Shown piece after piece: positions 8,820 to 17,775 of a stretch of DNA of 64,000 bases (its first letter is position 1; every line of letters starts with the position of its first letter). The DNA lies in NCBI GenBank assembly GCA_035362835.1, contig DAOSDY010000001.1, forward strand, positions 1,364,001 through 1,428,000, read 5' to 3'. The translations under genes and the position numbers were made by a program. The notes under the pieces are model-generated. The model was not told the DNA's origin. It saw only the letters and a list, made by a program, of their open reading frames with translations, and ran no database searches. The stretch comes from Melioribacteraceae bacterium. GTDB taxonomy: Bacteria; Bacteroidota; Ignavibacteria; Ignavibacteriales; Melioribacteraceae.

Positions 8820-9490
8820 CCCGAATCAAAGTCTGCTGTATCTCCAGCATAAAAGAAGCATTGCTCGCAATTGAATACGGAGCATCCGCTCTCGGGCTGG
8901 TATCGAGCATGCCGAGCGGGCCCGGTGTAATTGAGGAGAAACTGATTGCTGAAATCGCAGAATCAGTTCCTCCGGGAATTTCTACTTTCCTGTTGACATC
9001 AAGACAGTCTGCTGCTGAGATTATCGAGCAGCAGAAAAGATGCAGGACAAATACCATTCAGCTATGCGACCGTGTTGCAGACGGAACTCATAAAATGTTG
9101 AGAGATGAACTGCCGGGAATTAAAATTGTTCAGGTGATTCACGTTACCGGCCGCAAGTCGGTTGAAGAAGCGGTTGAAGTAGCCCGTAATGTAGATGCCA
9201 TCCTGCTAGACAGTGGAAATCAAAATCTGAAAATAAAAGAACTCGGTGGAACGGGAAGAATCCATGACTGGTCCGTAAGCAGAGTAATCAGAGAGAATGT
9301 TAAAGTGCCGGTATTCCTGGCCGGCGGATTAAATTCCTCAAATGTTTACGAAGCTGTAAGAATTGTAAAGCCGTATGGACTCGATCTCTGCTCCGGAGTC
9401 CGGACAGGAGACCGGCTGGATGAAAACAAATTAAAATCATTTGTAGAAAAAGTTTTTGAGGCGGATAAAACAATTGAAAGACTTAGCTGA
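8816..9490 (+). CDS. Phosphoribosylanthranilate isomerase-like (TrpF family) protein
   Basis: A 224-residue TIM-barrel protein. TrpF-family signatures are clear: ILLDS followed by KELGGTGRIHDWSVSR (catalytic Asp and phosphate loop), VFLAGGLNSSNVYEAV, and the C-terminal phosphate-binding YGLDLCSGVR. The N-terminal motif is KVCCIS where TrpF normally has KICGI; the catalytic cysteine position is kept but the following Gly is replaced by Cys. The gene is not in a trp cluster and is sandwiched by overlaps between a GNAT enzyme and a membrane transporter. It could be the organism's TrpF or a paralogue acting on another phosphoribosyl-like substrate. Confidence 0.82.
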   Translation: MTRIKVCCISSIKEALLAIEYGASALGLVSSMPSGPGVIEEKLIAEIAESVPPGISTFLLTSRQSAAEIIEQQKRCRTNTIQLCDRVADGTHKMLRDELPGIKIVQVIHVTGRKSVEEAVEVARNVDAILLDSGNQNLKIKELGGTGRIHDWSVSRVIRENVKVPVFLAGGLNSSNVYEAVRIVKPYGLDLCSGVRTGDRLDENKLKSFVEKVFEADKTIERLS

Positions 9491-10784
9491 ACTATCCTAT
9501 AAAAAAATTCTGATCTTCTGGCTTCCTCTCCTGGCTACCTGGCTGATGATGTCTATTGAAGGACCGTTTCTAACAGCACTAATAGCACGATTAGCCGACC
9601 CGGAATTTAATCTGGCCTCTTACGGAGTCGCATTTTCGTTTGCACTTATTATAGAATCTCCGGTGATTATGATGCTAAGCGCATCAACTGCTCTAGTCGA
9701 TGGGAAATTTTCTTTCTTTAAACTCAGAAGCTTTGTCAATATTGTTAATCTCGCATTAATTGTACTAATGCTCATAGTAATATATCCGCCGGTATTTGAT
9801 TTTATATCAATTGGCGTATTAAATCTTCCTGAACGCGTCGCTCATTTAACTCATATGGCGGTAGCAATTCTTATTCCGTGGGCTCCGGCAATAGGTTACA
9901 GACGGTTCTACCAGGGGATAATGATAAGAAATAATATGACTCGAATGGTAGCATTAGGAACAATTGTGCGTCTCTCGGCAATGTCACTTACGGCAATCCT
10001 TCTCTTTGGAGTAAAGGGTGTGCATGGAGTAGTTGTCGGGGCATCGGCTCTATCTGTCGGAGTTATTGCCGAAGCATTTGCAACACGTTTAATGTCTTCC
10101 GGATTAATTAAAAAGATTATTAACGGTACGGATTCCGGAAGTGAGCTTACATATGGAGAGATCGTCAGGTTTTATTATCCTCTTGTACTTACATCCTTCA
10201 TATCGCTCGGTATTCATCCGGTTGTAACATTCTTTCTGGGGCAGAGCCGGATGGCTCTCGAATCTCTTGCGGTTCTCCCGGTTCTTAATTCGCTTGTGTT
10301 TATTTTCAGAGCTTTCGGTTTGTCATATCAGGAAGTCGGAATTGCTTTAATTAAGAAGAAAGATGATTTCATAAAGCTCAGAAATTTTGCAGCTGTTATG
10401 GCTCTGCTCGTCTTTACAGGCCTGTCGATTATTTCGTTTACGCCTCTCGGCGATGTTTGGCTTATTAGTGTGTCCGGGCTTTCGGAACAACTAGCCGGGT
10501 TTGCAGCTCTCCCGCTGATGATCTATACCTTTTTCCCGATTACAACCGTCTGGATCAATTTTCAGAGATCGCTTCTTGTAAATGTCAGAATTACAAAACC
10601 GATAACATATGCAACGATGATTGAAGTATCCGCCGTTATTCTGCTTCTTTTCCTGACGATTAAATATTTTGATATGACTGGTGTAACCGCCGCGATAATT
10701 TCTTATACAATTGGAAGACTTGCGGCGAATATTTATCTGGTTAATCCGTTCAGAAGTGCGAGATCAAAAATATTCGGTTCTTGA
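9456..10784 (+). CDS. Polytopic membrane protein, MATE/ANKH-like transporter
   Basis: About 440 residues with roughly 12 hydrophobic segments (e.g. ILIFWLPLLATWLMM, ALIVLMLIVIYPPVF, VAVILLLFLTIKYF). The organisation and the segments IEGPFLTALIARLADPEFNLASYGVAFSFALIIESPVIMM and GYRRFYQGIMIRNNM resemble MATE-superfamily exporters, in particular the ANK/ANKH-like branch as I recall it. Substrate unknown. No ATG lies near the start; a TTG at 9456 or 9474 is likely, overlapping the TrpF-like gene by 35 or 17 bases, so translation is probably coupled. Confidence 0.8.
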   Translation: MRRIKQLKDLAELSYKKILIFWLPLLATWLMMSIEGPFLTALIARLADPEFNLASYGVAFSFALIIESPVIMMLSASTALVDGKFSFFKLRSFVNIVNLALIVLMLIVIYPPVFDFISIGVLNLPERVAHLTHMAVAILIPWAPAIGYRRFYQGIMIRNNMTRMVALGTIVRLSAMSLTAILLFGVKGVHGVVVGASALSVGVIAEAFATRLMSSGLIKKIINGTDSGSELTYGEIVRFYYPLVLTSFISLGIHPVVTFFLGQSRMALESLAVLPVLNSLVFIFRAFGLSYQEVGIALIKKKDDFIKLRNFAAVMALLVFTGLSIISFTPLGDVWLISVSGLSEQLAGFAALPLMIYTFFPITTVWINFQRSLLVNVRITKPITYATMIEVSAVILLLFLTIKYFDMTGVTAAIISYTIGRLAANIYLVNPFRSARSKIFGS

Positions 10785-10797
10785 ATTATAGTCCAGA

Positions 10798-11490
10798 TCA
10801 GTTTACAATCAGCTTGAATCCGGAACCATGAACGTTTACGATCTGAATTGACGGATCACCTTTAAGATAAGACCGGAGCTTGGTTATATAAACGTCCATA
10901 CTTCTTGATGTGAAATAACTATCGTCCTTCCAGATTTTGCGTAAGGCTTCGCCCCGTTCCAGCAATTCATTTTGTTTCTGGCAGAGCAGTTTCAAGAGTT
11001 CCGCTTCCCTGGATGTGAGCTTCTGCTCTTTCCTGTCAAGGCAAAGTGAACGAGTATCAAAGTTGAATAAATATTTGCCGATCTCGAATTCCGAATACCC
11101 GCGAATCCCTTCACTACGATCATTACGTTTTATCACAGCATTTATGCGCAGAATCAGTTCTTCCATGCTGAATGGTTTGGTTATGTAATCGTCGGCTCCG
11201 AGTTTAAAACCCTCTATCTTATCTTCCAGCATCGATTTAGCCGTTACAAAAATAAATGGAACAGAAGAAATTTCTTTAATCTTTCCCGCAAGAGTAAATC
11301 CGTCCATTTTCGGCATCATCACATCAATTATGCAGATATCGAATCTGTTGCGGCCAAAGGTTCTTAATCCATCCTCGCCGTTAAGACAGTGAACAACTTC
11401 AAATCCTTTTACACTTAGATATTCTTTTAGAATGGTTCCGAGATTCAGATCATCTTCTATCAATAATACTCTTGTTAATGGAGTTGTCAT
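10798..11490 (-). CDS. OmpR/PhoB-family response regulator
   Basis: A 230-residue regulator. The N-terminal receiver has the acidic pair Asp13-Asp14, the phosphoacceptor Asp56 in CIIDVMMPKMDG, and the Lys of the ITKPF motif. The C-terminal winged-helix (Trans_reg_C) has LTSREAELLKLL and MDVYITKLRSYLKGDPSIQIVNVHGSGFKL. It shares one base with the end of the sensor kinase gene upstream, so the pair is one operon. Direct TTAACA-type repeats just upstream of the kinase could be its own target (inference). Confidence 0.95.
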   Translation of the reverse strand: MTTPLTRVLLIEDDLNLGTILKEYLSVKGFEVVHCLNGEDGLRTFGRNRFDICIIDVMMPKMDGFTLAGKIKEISSVPFIFVTAKSMLEDKIEGFKLGADDYITKPFSMEELILRINAVIKRNDRSEGIRGYSEFEIGKYLFNFDTRSLCLDRKEQKLTSREAELLKLLCQKQNELLERGEALRKIWKDDSYFTSRSMDVYITKLRSYLKGDPSIQIVNVHGSGFKLIVN

Positions 11491-13064
11491 TATACTATTG
11501 TTCCCGGAAGTTTTATTTCAAAACGGCTTCCTTCACCCGGTGCGCTACTTACTGTAATTAATCCTGAATGGGCGTCTAAAATTTTCTTCGAATAACTGAG
11601 TCCGATACCATTGCCTCTTACGTTATGTATATTTCCAGTAGGAACCCTGTAAAATGTTTCGAATATTTTTTCCAGGTGATCTTTGTGAATGCCGATGCCA
11701 TTATCAGAAATGTTTAATGTAATTTCAGCGTCCTTGTATTCAGTGGAAATTCTGATTACCGGTTCCCGATCGTTATATTTAATGGCATTATCGATCAGGT
11801 TGCTTATAACATTTGTTATATGAAATTTGTCCGCGTTGCATCTCAAATTTTCATTCGAAAGGGCGAGTTCAATCCTGCCGTTCTGCTTTTTAAGTACTTC
11901 TTCATATGACTCGGCCGCTTTAATAACCGCATCGTTCAGATTGAATTCCTCTTTGTTTATATGAACTGAACCTTTCTCGAATGCGGCTGTGTTGAGCAGG
12001 GTTTCAACCATCATACTCAACCGCTCGTTCTCCTCCTTAATAATTGACCTGTATCTTTCTACCGAGGATTGTTCTTTAACAAGATCAGGTTCCTTTAACG
12101 CCTCGCATGCTACAGAGATTGTTGAAATCGGCGTTTTGAACTCATGCGTTATATTATTTATCAGATCGTTTTTTATCTCGGTAATCTTTTTCTGCTGAAT
12201 AAACATTTGAATGGTTTTGTAAAAAAGCAGAGATATAATTGAAATGAGAATTATGGATAGAACCAGCATCCCGGAAACTGAGGTAAGAAGATATCTGTCC
12301 TTATCCGGGAAATAAACCACCAATTGATTCGGCCGGTTAAAAATTTCGTCAGGGAAAAGAAAAGTTCTGGCTGTTGATTTTTTTAGTTCATTAATATTGG
12401 CTCCCTCTTTTACAAGAACGATAGTATCCCGTGCAGGTTTTTCAACGCCAAAATAAAAACTGGTCTCTATTCCGTTTTTCTTCAGTTCTTCGAACAGAAA
12501 ATTCTCAAGCCGGCTTTCATTTATCCGCTCCTCAATTTTTTTACCTGTGTTAATTCGGATTATGTCTGTAACTACATCCTGAACAAGCTCCGACCGCTTA
12601 ACCACAAAAGAATCTATTTTCTGTTTCCAGGCGACTCTGTTGCCAATCATAATTTTGTTTCGGTAAGAGGAGTCGACCCTGAACACACGTATATCCGCTG
12701 TATCCTTTCCCTCGGTAAAATAATTGAATTGAAAATTCAGATCCCGTTTTTGTGAACTGTCTGCTGTTACGAGCGCGATACTATAAATTGAGTCCGTAAT
12801 CACTACACCGGATGTTGATTTATTAACCGGATTGAAATCCTTTGGTTGCAGGTTAGAATGCTCAATTTTTCTCAACACGCCTTGCGCGGCTTCATCCCGG
12901 TCAATTTTTTCTGCTACTCCGCGAAGTGCATCATTAACCTTTCTGTCGAACCGCTCCTCTTCAATCTTAATAACATTTATCAGCCAGAAAATCTGGATTG
13001 CAACCAGCCCGATCACCGAAAGTGTTACTATCGATACAATTATTTTTATCCGTCTCTCTTTCAT
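11490..13064 (-). CDS. Two-component sensor histidine kinase
   Basis: A 524-residue membrane kinase. Transmembrane helix 1 lies at about residues 8-28 (IIVSIVTLSVIGLVAIQIFWLI). A roughly 230-residue periplasmic region is rich in charged residues. Transmembrane helix 2 is near residues 265-285. The HisKA H-box INNITHEFKTPIS and an HATPase domain with DNAIKYND, DNGIGI and GNGIGLSYSKKI follow. No HAMP domain is obvious, so the second helix runs almost directly into the dimerisation domain, as in many Bacteroidota kinases. The stimulus is unknown. The divergent gene at 13195 encodes a small exported protein, a plausible sensing partner or target. Confidence 0.95.
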   Translation of the reverse strand: MKERRIKIIVSIVTLSVIGLVAIQIFWLINVIKIEEERFDRKVNDALRGVAEKIDRDEAAQGVLRKIEHSNLQPKDFNPVNKSTSGVVITDSIYSIALVTADSSQKRDLNFQFNYFTEGKDTADIRVFRVDSSYRNKIMIGNRVAWKQKIDSFVVKRSELVQDVVTDIIRINTGKKIEERINESRLENFLFEELKKNGIETSFYFGVEKPARDTIVLVKEGANINELKKSTARTFLFPDEIFNRPNQLVVYFPDKDRYLLTSVSGMLVLSIILISIISLLFYKTIQMFIQQKKITEIKNDLINNITHEFKTPISTISVACEALKEPDLVKEQSSVERYRSIIKEENERLSMMVETLLNTAAFEKGSVHINKEEFNLNDAVIKAAESYEEVLKKQNGRIELALSNENLRCNADKFHITNVISNLIDNAIKYNDREPVIRISTEYKDAEITLNISDNGIGIHKDHLEKIFETFYRVPTGNIHNVRGNGIGLSYSKKILDAHSGLITVSSAPGEGSRFEIKLPGTIV

Positions 13065-13104
13065 GGAAGCAAATTTAATTCATAACGGTGTCTATTTCAT
13101 AAAT

Positions 13105-13142
13105 TTAACATTTTTTAACATTCTTTTAAGAATCCGTTAACA
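13105..13142. promoter_or_regulatory. TTAACA direct repeats between kinase and divergent exported-protein gene
   Basis: Three exact copies of TTAACA start at 13105, 13115 and 13137, i.e. 10 and 22 bases apart, about one and two helical turns. Direct repeats at about 10-11 bp phasing are the usual binding arrangement for OmpR/PhoB regulators. They lie in the 130-bp gap between the two-component operon and the divergent gene, so they could control both. Binding by this regulator is an inference. Confidence 0.4.
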
Positions 13143-13167
13143 TAATTCAATTGTAAGATAGTATAAT
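13137..13167 (+). promoter_or_regulatory. Candidate sigma70-like promoter for the 13195 gene
   Basis: A perfect TATAAT box at 13162-13167 lies 27 bases before the start codon, with TTAACA at 13137-13142 as a possible -35 (19-base spacer, slightly long). The -35 coincides with the third TTAACA repeat, so a bound regulator could activate or block it. Confidence 0.4.
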
Positions 13168-13194
13168 TTTAGACCTAAATAAGGAGTAGAAACC

Positions 13195-13875
13195 ATGACC
13201 GATATTAATTCAAGAAAAGTAATATTAATTATCATTTTCTTTTTGCTTGGGATTTTCAGTCTAACACTTTTTGCCCAGGATAAAAAAGACGAGACAGCTA
13301 CCAAACTGGACCAGCTTAAAGGTAAAGTTGAAAAACTGACTGTTAAAGTCGACGGTAAGGATGTTGTCTTTGAAGGGAAGGAAGCCGAGGGACTCGTAAA
13401 AAAACTAAGGGCATTCGGTAAAATGCCGGAGATGATCTGGTTATCTGATGAAGAAGAAATTGAACATACAGGCGGGAAAGTAATGATGTTCAAATATGAT
13501 TCGAAGGATAAAGATTTCAACTGGTCCGGTAAAGATGATATGGATAAAAAAATTGAGGTAAGAATTGTTGATGGTGATAAGAAAGTAACCGTTACTACAA
13601 AGAAGGACGGCAAGGAAGAGATAAAAACATACGAAGGTGAAGAAGCCGAGAAGTTTTTAGAGGAAAATCAGAAATCGGGCAACTTCAGAATAATGATCGG
13701 CAAGGATAAAAAAGCAGGCGATCATATGATTTATTTTGACCGGAAGTCGGGCAAGGAAGGGGGCTGCTGCATTCGGATGAAACGGCCCGGGCATGTTACA
13801 CAGGGAAAAGTTAAGAAAATAATTATCGATAAGGTTGAAAAGGAAGAAAAAGAAGAGAAAAAATCCGACAAGTAA
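13195..13875 (+). CDS. Exported, highly charged protein of unknown function
   Basis: A 226-residue protein with a signal peptide (VILIIIFFLLGIFSLTLFAQ) and a mature part rich in Lys, Asp and Glu, ending in a KEEKEEKKSDK-type tail. It holds repeated beta-rich units of the form DGKDVVFEGKEAEGLVKKL and DGKEEIKTYEGEEAEKFLEE; these two look like an internal duplication. One Cys-Cys pair (GGCCIRMKR) lies near residue 186. The Shine-Dalgarno AAGGAG is well placed. Because it lies opposite a sensor kinase with a large periplasmic domain, a role in envelope sensing is possible but unproven. Confidence 0.75.
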   Translation: MTDINSRKVILIIIFFLLGIFSLTLFAQDKKDETATKLDQLKGKVEKLTVKVDGKDVVFEGKEAEGLVKKLRAFGKMPEMIWLSDEEEIEHTGGKVMMFKYDSKDKDFNWSGKDDMDKKIEVRIVDGDKKVTVTTKKDGKEEIKTYEGEEAEKFLEENQKSGNFRIMIGKDKKAGDHMIYFDRKSGKEGGCCIRMKRPGHVTQGKVKKIIIDKVEKEEKEEKKSDK

Positions 13876-13892
13876 ATTCCACAGAATAGTTT

Positions 13893-13917
13893 AAGGAGCC
13901 GGGATTACCGGCTCCTT
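13893..13917 (+). terminator. GC-rich hairpin after the charged exported protein
   Basis: A perfect 10-bp stem (13893-13902 with 13908-13917) with a GATTA loop. No T-run follows, so it may end transcription with help or protect the mRNA 3' end. Confidence 0.55.
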
Positions 13918-13991
13918 ACATAAAAAAAGCGCTCCCCGTCTTTTCTAAGTAGATTTCATTTCTTAAATTCCACATAGAATCAATAACCATA

Positions 13992-15515
13992 ATGGAACTC
14001 CCAATGAAGCTTAAACTGCCGCATTCGTCTCAGAACTGGATCTCCTTAGTCGGCGCTACAATAGCGCTTATCAGCTTCTTTATGATTGTTTTTCTTTTTG
14101 TAATAAGTCTTACACTCGATCAGGGGAATTCGTACCTTGGAATTATTATCTACATTGCACTCCCGTCTGTTCTGGTTATCGGTCTGCTGCTCATTCCTCT
14201 TGGAATGTGGTGGAAAATCAGGAAAGAAAAAAAGTCTGCTGCCGGCAGCCAGAAAGATTTCCCGGTAATCGATTTTAATGACGTACGCCACAGGAACGCC
14301 TTTATGGTTTTCGCCGTAGGAACGGCCATCTTTCTGCTTGCAAGTGCTGTGGGAAGTTATGAAGCGTTCCATTATACTGAATCCGTTGAATTCTGCGGTA
14401 CTGTATGCCACTCTGTAATGAAACCCGAATACGTTGCATACCAGAATTCTCCTCATGCCAGGGTAGGATGTGTTGAGTGCCATATCGGCGGCGGTGCGGA
14501 TTGGTATATGAAGTCGAAACTTTCGGGATTACGCCAGGTCTATGCTGTTATAGCAAACGATTTCTCGCGGCCGATTCCTACGCCGATAAAAGACCTTCGC
14601 CCCGCCAGGGAAACCTGCGAGGAATGCCACTGGCCCCAGAAATTTTATTCGCGCAAGCTCCGCCTCGAAAGACATTATCTAAATGACGAGAATAATACCG
14701 AATGGGATATAACGCTTACCATGAAGATCGGCTCAAGTCTGAGTGCATTTGGACTTGAAGAGGGAATACATTGGCATATTAATCCAAACGTAAAAATCGA
14801 ATACAAACACACAGACGATAAAAGACAGAATATACCATGGGTTAGATATACAAATACTAAAACCGGCGAAGTTTTTGTTTATACGGATGAAAATCAGAAT
14901 GTTGATCAAAAGCTGCTCGACAGTCTCGAAGTCCGCCAGATGGACTGTATGGATTGTCATACCCGTCCTTCCCATAATTATCAGCCGCCGGCATTCTTTA
15001 TAAACAATGCAATTACTTCAGGAGCTATTCCAAAGGATCTAACGCTAATAAAATTTGCCGCTCTTGAAGTTATCGGAAAAGAATTTGCTACTACCGAAGA
15101 AGCAATGAAAGGGATAGAGGATCATATCACTAAGTTTTACAGCGATAATTATCCGGATCTGTTCAAGAACAAAAACGATCTTATCAAGAAAGCAATTACC
15201 GGAATACAGAATGAGTATAACAAAAATATCTTTCCTGAAATGAAAGTTAGATGGGATGCTTATCCGAATAATATCGGCCATCTCGAATTCATGGGCTGCT
15301 TCCGTTGTCATAACGATCAGCATGCGACCGTTCAGAAAAAAGTTATCTCTAAGGATTGCAACATCTGTCACGTTATAAATGCACAGGGAACACCGGATAA
15401 TATGCAGGTGGCCTCCGTTAATTCTTTCCTCGAGTTCAAACATCCGGGCAATGCTGTTACAACGGAGTGGAAGGAAATGATGTGCGTTGAATGCCATACG
15501 GGACTGAATCCGTAA
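13992..15515 (+). CDS. Seven-haem membrane-anchored c-type cytochrome (NapC/NirT-like N-terminus)
   Basis: A 507-residue protein with two hydrophobic helices near the N-terminus (about residues 15-42 and 50-72) and a third near 95-115, then CxxCH haem-c sites: CGTVCH, CVECH, CEECH, CMDCH, CFRCH, CNICH and CVECH, seven in all. The first three sit in a NapC/NirT/NrfH-like quinol-oxidising arrangement (HSVMKPEYVAYQNSPHARVGCVECHIG). Proteins of this type take electrons from menaquinol and hand them to periplasmic reductases. No partner reductase gene is adjacent. The start has a weak ribosome site; an ATG four codons downstream is an alternative. Confidence 0.88.
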   Translation: MELPMKLKLPHSSQNWISLVGATIALISFFMIVFLFVISLTLDQGNSYLGIIIYIALPSVLVIGLLLIPLGMWWKIRKEKKSAAGSQKDFPVIDFNDVRHRNAFMVFAVGTAIFLLASAVGSYEAFHYTESVEFCGTVCHSVMKPEYVAYQNSPHARVGCVECHIGGGADWYMKSKLSGLRQVYAVIANDFSRPIPTPIKDLRPARETCEECHWPQKFYSRKLRLERHYLNDENNTEWDITLTMKIGSSLSAFGLEEGIHWHINPNVKIEYKHTDDKRQNIPWVRYTNTKTGEVFVYTDENQNVDQKLLDSLEVRQMDCMDCHTRPSHNYQPPAFFINNAITSGAIPKDLTLIKFAALEVIGKEFATTEEAMKGIEDHITKFYSDNYPDLFKNKNDLIKKAITGIQNEYNKNIFPEMKVRWDAYPNNIGHLEFMGCFRCHNDQHATVQKKVISKDCNICHVINAQGTPDNMQVASVNSFLEFKHPGNAVTTEWKEMMCVECHTGLNP

Positions 15516-15525
15516 TAAAATTAAG

Positions 15526-15548
15526 CGGGCGTCTGTTTCAGGCGCCCG
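15526..15548 (+). terminator. Hairpin terminator after the multihaem cytochrome
   Basis: A 10-bp stem (15526-15535 with 15539-15548, one G-T pair) with a TTT loop lies 10 bases after the stop codon. The tail is only weakly T-rich. Confidence 0.6.
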
Positions 15549-15616
15549 TTCAAATTCACATCGCTTAACTCCTTATTCTTTTTTATATTTCATCCGACTT
15601 TTTCAATGAAAATCGA

Positions 15617-16348
15617 ATGATCGAAATAATCGGACTTCACAAGAGCTTCGGTAAAAATCACGTCTTAAGAGGAGTAAACCTGCTTATAAATACCGGCGAA
15701 TCGCTTGCTATAATAGGAAGAAGCGGTTGCGGCAAAAGTGTCCTTCTTAAGCATATTGTCGGACTTCTAATTCCAGACGACGGCGTGGTTAAAGTCGACG
15801 GTGAAATAATAAGTGAAATAGAGAAGAAGGACCTTTATAAGATCAGAAGAAAATTCGGCTTCCTTTTTCAGGGTGCCGCCCTTTTCGATTCTATGACCGT
15901 ATATGAAAATGTGAGTCTTCCCCTGGTTGAGAATAATACCGGTTTTTCGAAAAGTGAAATTGATGATGCCGTTTCTGAGAAACTGGAGCTTGTCGGTCTG
16001 CCGGGTACTCAGAAGCTTAAACCGGCCGAGTTATCAGGCGGAATGAAAAAGAGAGTTGGACTTGCCCGCGCCCTTATTACTAATCCCGAATATGTATTAT
16101 ACGATGAACCTACTACCGGGCTCGATCCGGTTATGTCCGATGCGATCGACGATCTTATTAAAGAACTTAATGAAAAGCTTAATGTTACATCGATAATCGT
16201 GACTCATGATATGTTCAGCGTTAAAAATACTGCTGAAAAGATCTCTATGATGCACGAGGGTAAAATCTACTTTACAGGTACACCTCAGCAGATACTTGAA
16301 AGCGAAGACCCGATAATTAAAAAATTTATACAAAGGACCGGCTTCTGA
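15617..16348 (+). CDS. ABC transporter ATP-binding protein, MlaF/MCE type
   Basis: A 243-residue ATPase. Walker A is GRSGCGKS, and the following SVLLKHIVGLLIPDDG with the RRKFGFLFQGAALFDSMTVYENV Q-loop region is characteristic of MlaF-like ATPases of MCE lipid transporters. The signature LSGGMKKRVGLARAL, Walker B YVLYDEPTTGLDP and the H-loop VTHDM are intact. Such ATPases drive phospholipid movement between inner and outer membrane with an MlaE permease and an MCE (MlaD) protein. Neither partner is next to it here, which is unusual; they must lie elsewhere if this assignment is right. Confidence 0.9.
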   Translation: MIEIIGLHKSFGKNHVLRGVNLLINTGESLAIIGRSGCGKSVLLKHIVGLLIPDDGVVKVDGEIISEIEKKDLYKIRRKFGFLFQGAALFDSMTVYENVSLPLVENNTGFSKSEIDDAVSEKLELVGLPGTQKLKPAELSGGMKKRVGLARALITNPEYVLYDEPTTGLDPVMSDAIDDLIKELNEKLNVTSIIVTHDMFSVKNTAEKISMMHEGKIYFTGTPQQILESEDPIIKKFIQRTGF

Positions 16349-16399
16349 ACAAAATCATTTTATAAAAATTGAGTTAATTGAAGGCAAATAAATTATAGT

Positions 16400-17749
16400 A
16401 TGTCCAAGCATAAAATAAAATATATCTGTTCCAACTGCGGACACGAATCTTTGAAATGGCTCGGCAAATGCCCGTCGTGTGAAAGCTGGAATACATTTAC
16501 AGAAGAGTTTATAGAAGAGAAAAAATCCCAACGCAAAAAAATTAATGTTGAACCAAAACTCAATACACTCTCTTTCGACGAACCTCGCGATGAAAACCGT
16601 ATAAAGACTAATATAGGGGAGTTCGATCGGGTCCTTGGCGGAGGTTTAGTCCCCGGCTCTGTCGTCCTTGTTGGCGGCGACCCGGGAATTGGGAAATCGA
16701 CTCTCGTAATGCAGGCAGCTTCCGGAATAAACGGTACTGTCCTTTATGTCACGGGTGAGGAATCCGCCAATCAGATTAATATGCGGGCCCGGAGATTGAA
16801 TATCCGCTCGGAGTCGATTTTTGTTCTTACGGAAACCGATCTCGACCTGATCCTGAATTCGATCGAAAAAAACGATCCGAAAGTTGTTATTATAGATTCG
16901 ATTCAGACTACTTACAGGGCGGATCTCGATAATACTCCCGGCACGATTACACAGATAAGGGAATGTACGGTTGAACTTATGCAGTCGGCTAAGAAACGGC
17001 ACTGCTCGGTAATTCTGATCGGCCATGTTACAAAGGACGGTATGATCGCCGGACCTAAAATTCTCGAACACATTGTTGATACAGTTCTTCAGTTCGAAGG
17101 GGAGAAAAGTTATTCATATCGAATCCTTCGTTCTCAGAAAAACCGTTTCGGAAGTACAAATGAAATCGGCATCTTCGAAATGCACGACGACGGACTACAC
17201 GAGGTTAAGAATCCAAGTCAGATTTTTTTAAGCGAGCTCGATAAAGAAGTTACCGGGTCGGTAGTAACATCGAGCATTGAAGGATCCCGTCCGATTCTTC
17301 TAGAGGTTCAGTCGCTTGTTACGCCTTCGGCATATGGAAATCCGCAGCGGGTCGCAACGGGTTTTGATTACAGACGTCTTTCAATTCTGCTGGCGGTTCT
17401 TGAAAAGCGGGCTGGCCTGCGGCTATCCAACCAGAATGTCTTTCTAAATATGGCCGGCGGTCTCAGAATTGATGAACCGGCTGTCGATCTCGCCGTCTGC
17501 TGCGCTATTGCTTCGAGCTACAGCGATAAGCCGGCAAAAAAGAATACCGTTGTTATTGGAGAGGTCGGATTGAGCGGTGAAGTTAGGAGTGTGGGACATA
17601 TTGACAAGAGGATTCAGGAAGCAATCAAACTCGGATTTCAGAGAATTTTAATTCCCGGTAATAATGTTAAATCAGTTAAAGTAAAGGGCTCTATTCAGAT
17701 TATTGGTGTGGATGATATTAAATCAGCAATCGAAAAAATATTTCAATAA
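16400..17749 (+). CDS. radA: DNA repair protein RadA
   Basis: RadA is a RecA-like helicase that promotes branch migration in recombinational repair. At 449 residues it has the standard length. The N-terminal zinc finger uses Cys10, Cys13, Cys24 and Cys27. Walker A is GDPGIGKST near residue 95, the RadA-specific KNRFGSTNEIGIF motif follows, and the C-terminal Lon-like domain (LLEVQSLVTPSAYGNPQR ... AGGLRIDEPAVDLAV) is complete. It lies 51 bases downstream of the ABC ATPase gene in the same direction; the spacing allows co-transcription. Confidence 0.97.
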   Translation: MSKHKIKYICSNCGHESLKWLGKCPSCESWNTFTEEFIEEKKSQRKKINVEPKLNTLSFDEPRDENRIKTNIGEFDRVLGGGLVPGSVVLVGGDPGIGKSTLVMQAASGINGTVLYVTGEESANQINMRARRLNIRSESIFVLTETDLDLILNSIEKNDPKVVIIDSIQTTYRADLDNTPGTITQIRECTVELMQSAKKRHCSVILIGHVTKDGMIAGPKILEHIVDTVLQFEGEKSYSYRILRSQKNRFGSTNEIGIFEMHDDGLHEVKNPSQIFLSELDKEVTGSVVTSSIEGSRPILLEVQSLVTPSAYGNPQRVATGFDYRRLSILLAVLEKRAGLRLSNQNVFLNMAGGLRIDEPAVDLAVCCAIASSYSDKPAKKNTVVIGEVGLSGEVRSVGHIDKRIQEAIKLGFQRILIPGNNVKSVKVKGSIQIIGVDDIKSAIEKIFQ

Positions 17750-17775
17750 TTCCTCCAATTAACTCTATCAATCAT

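Noticed and set aside
13137..13613. 158-codon minus-strand frame opposite the charged exported protein
   Set aside because: Ser/Leu-rich antisense shadow of a Lys/Glu-rich gene, with no ribosome site.
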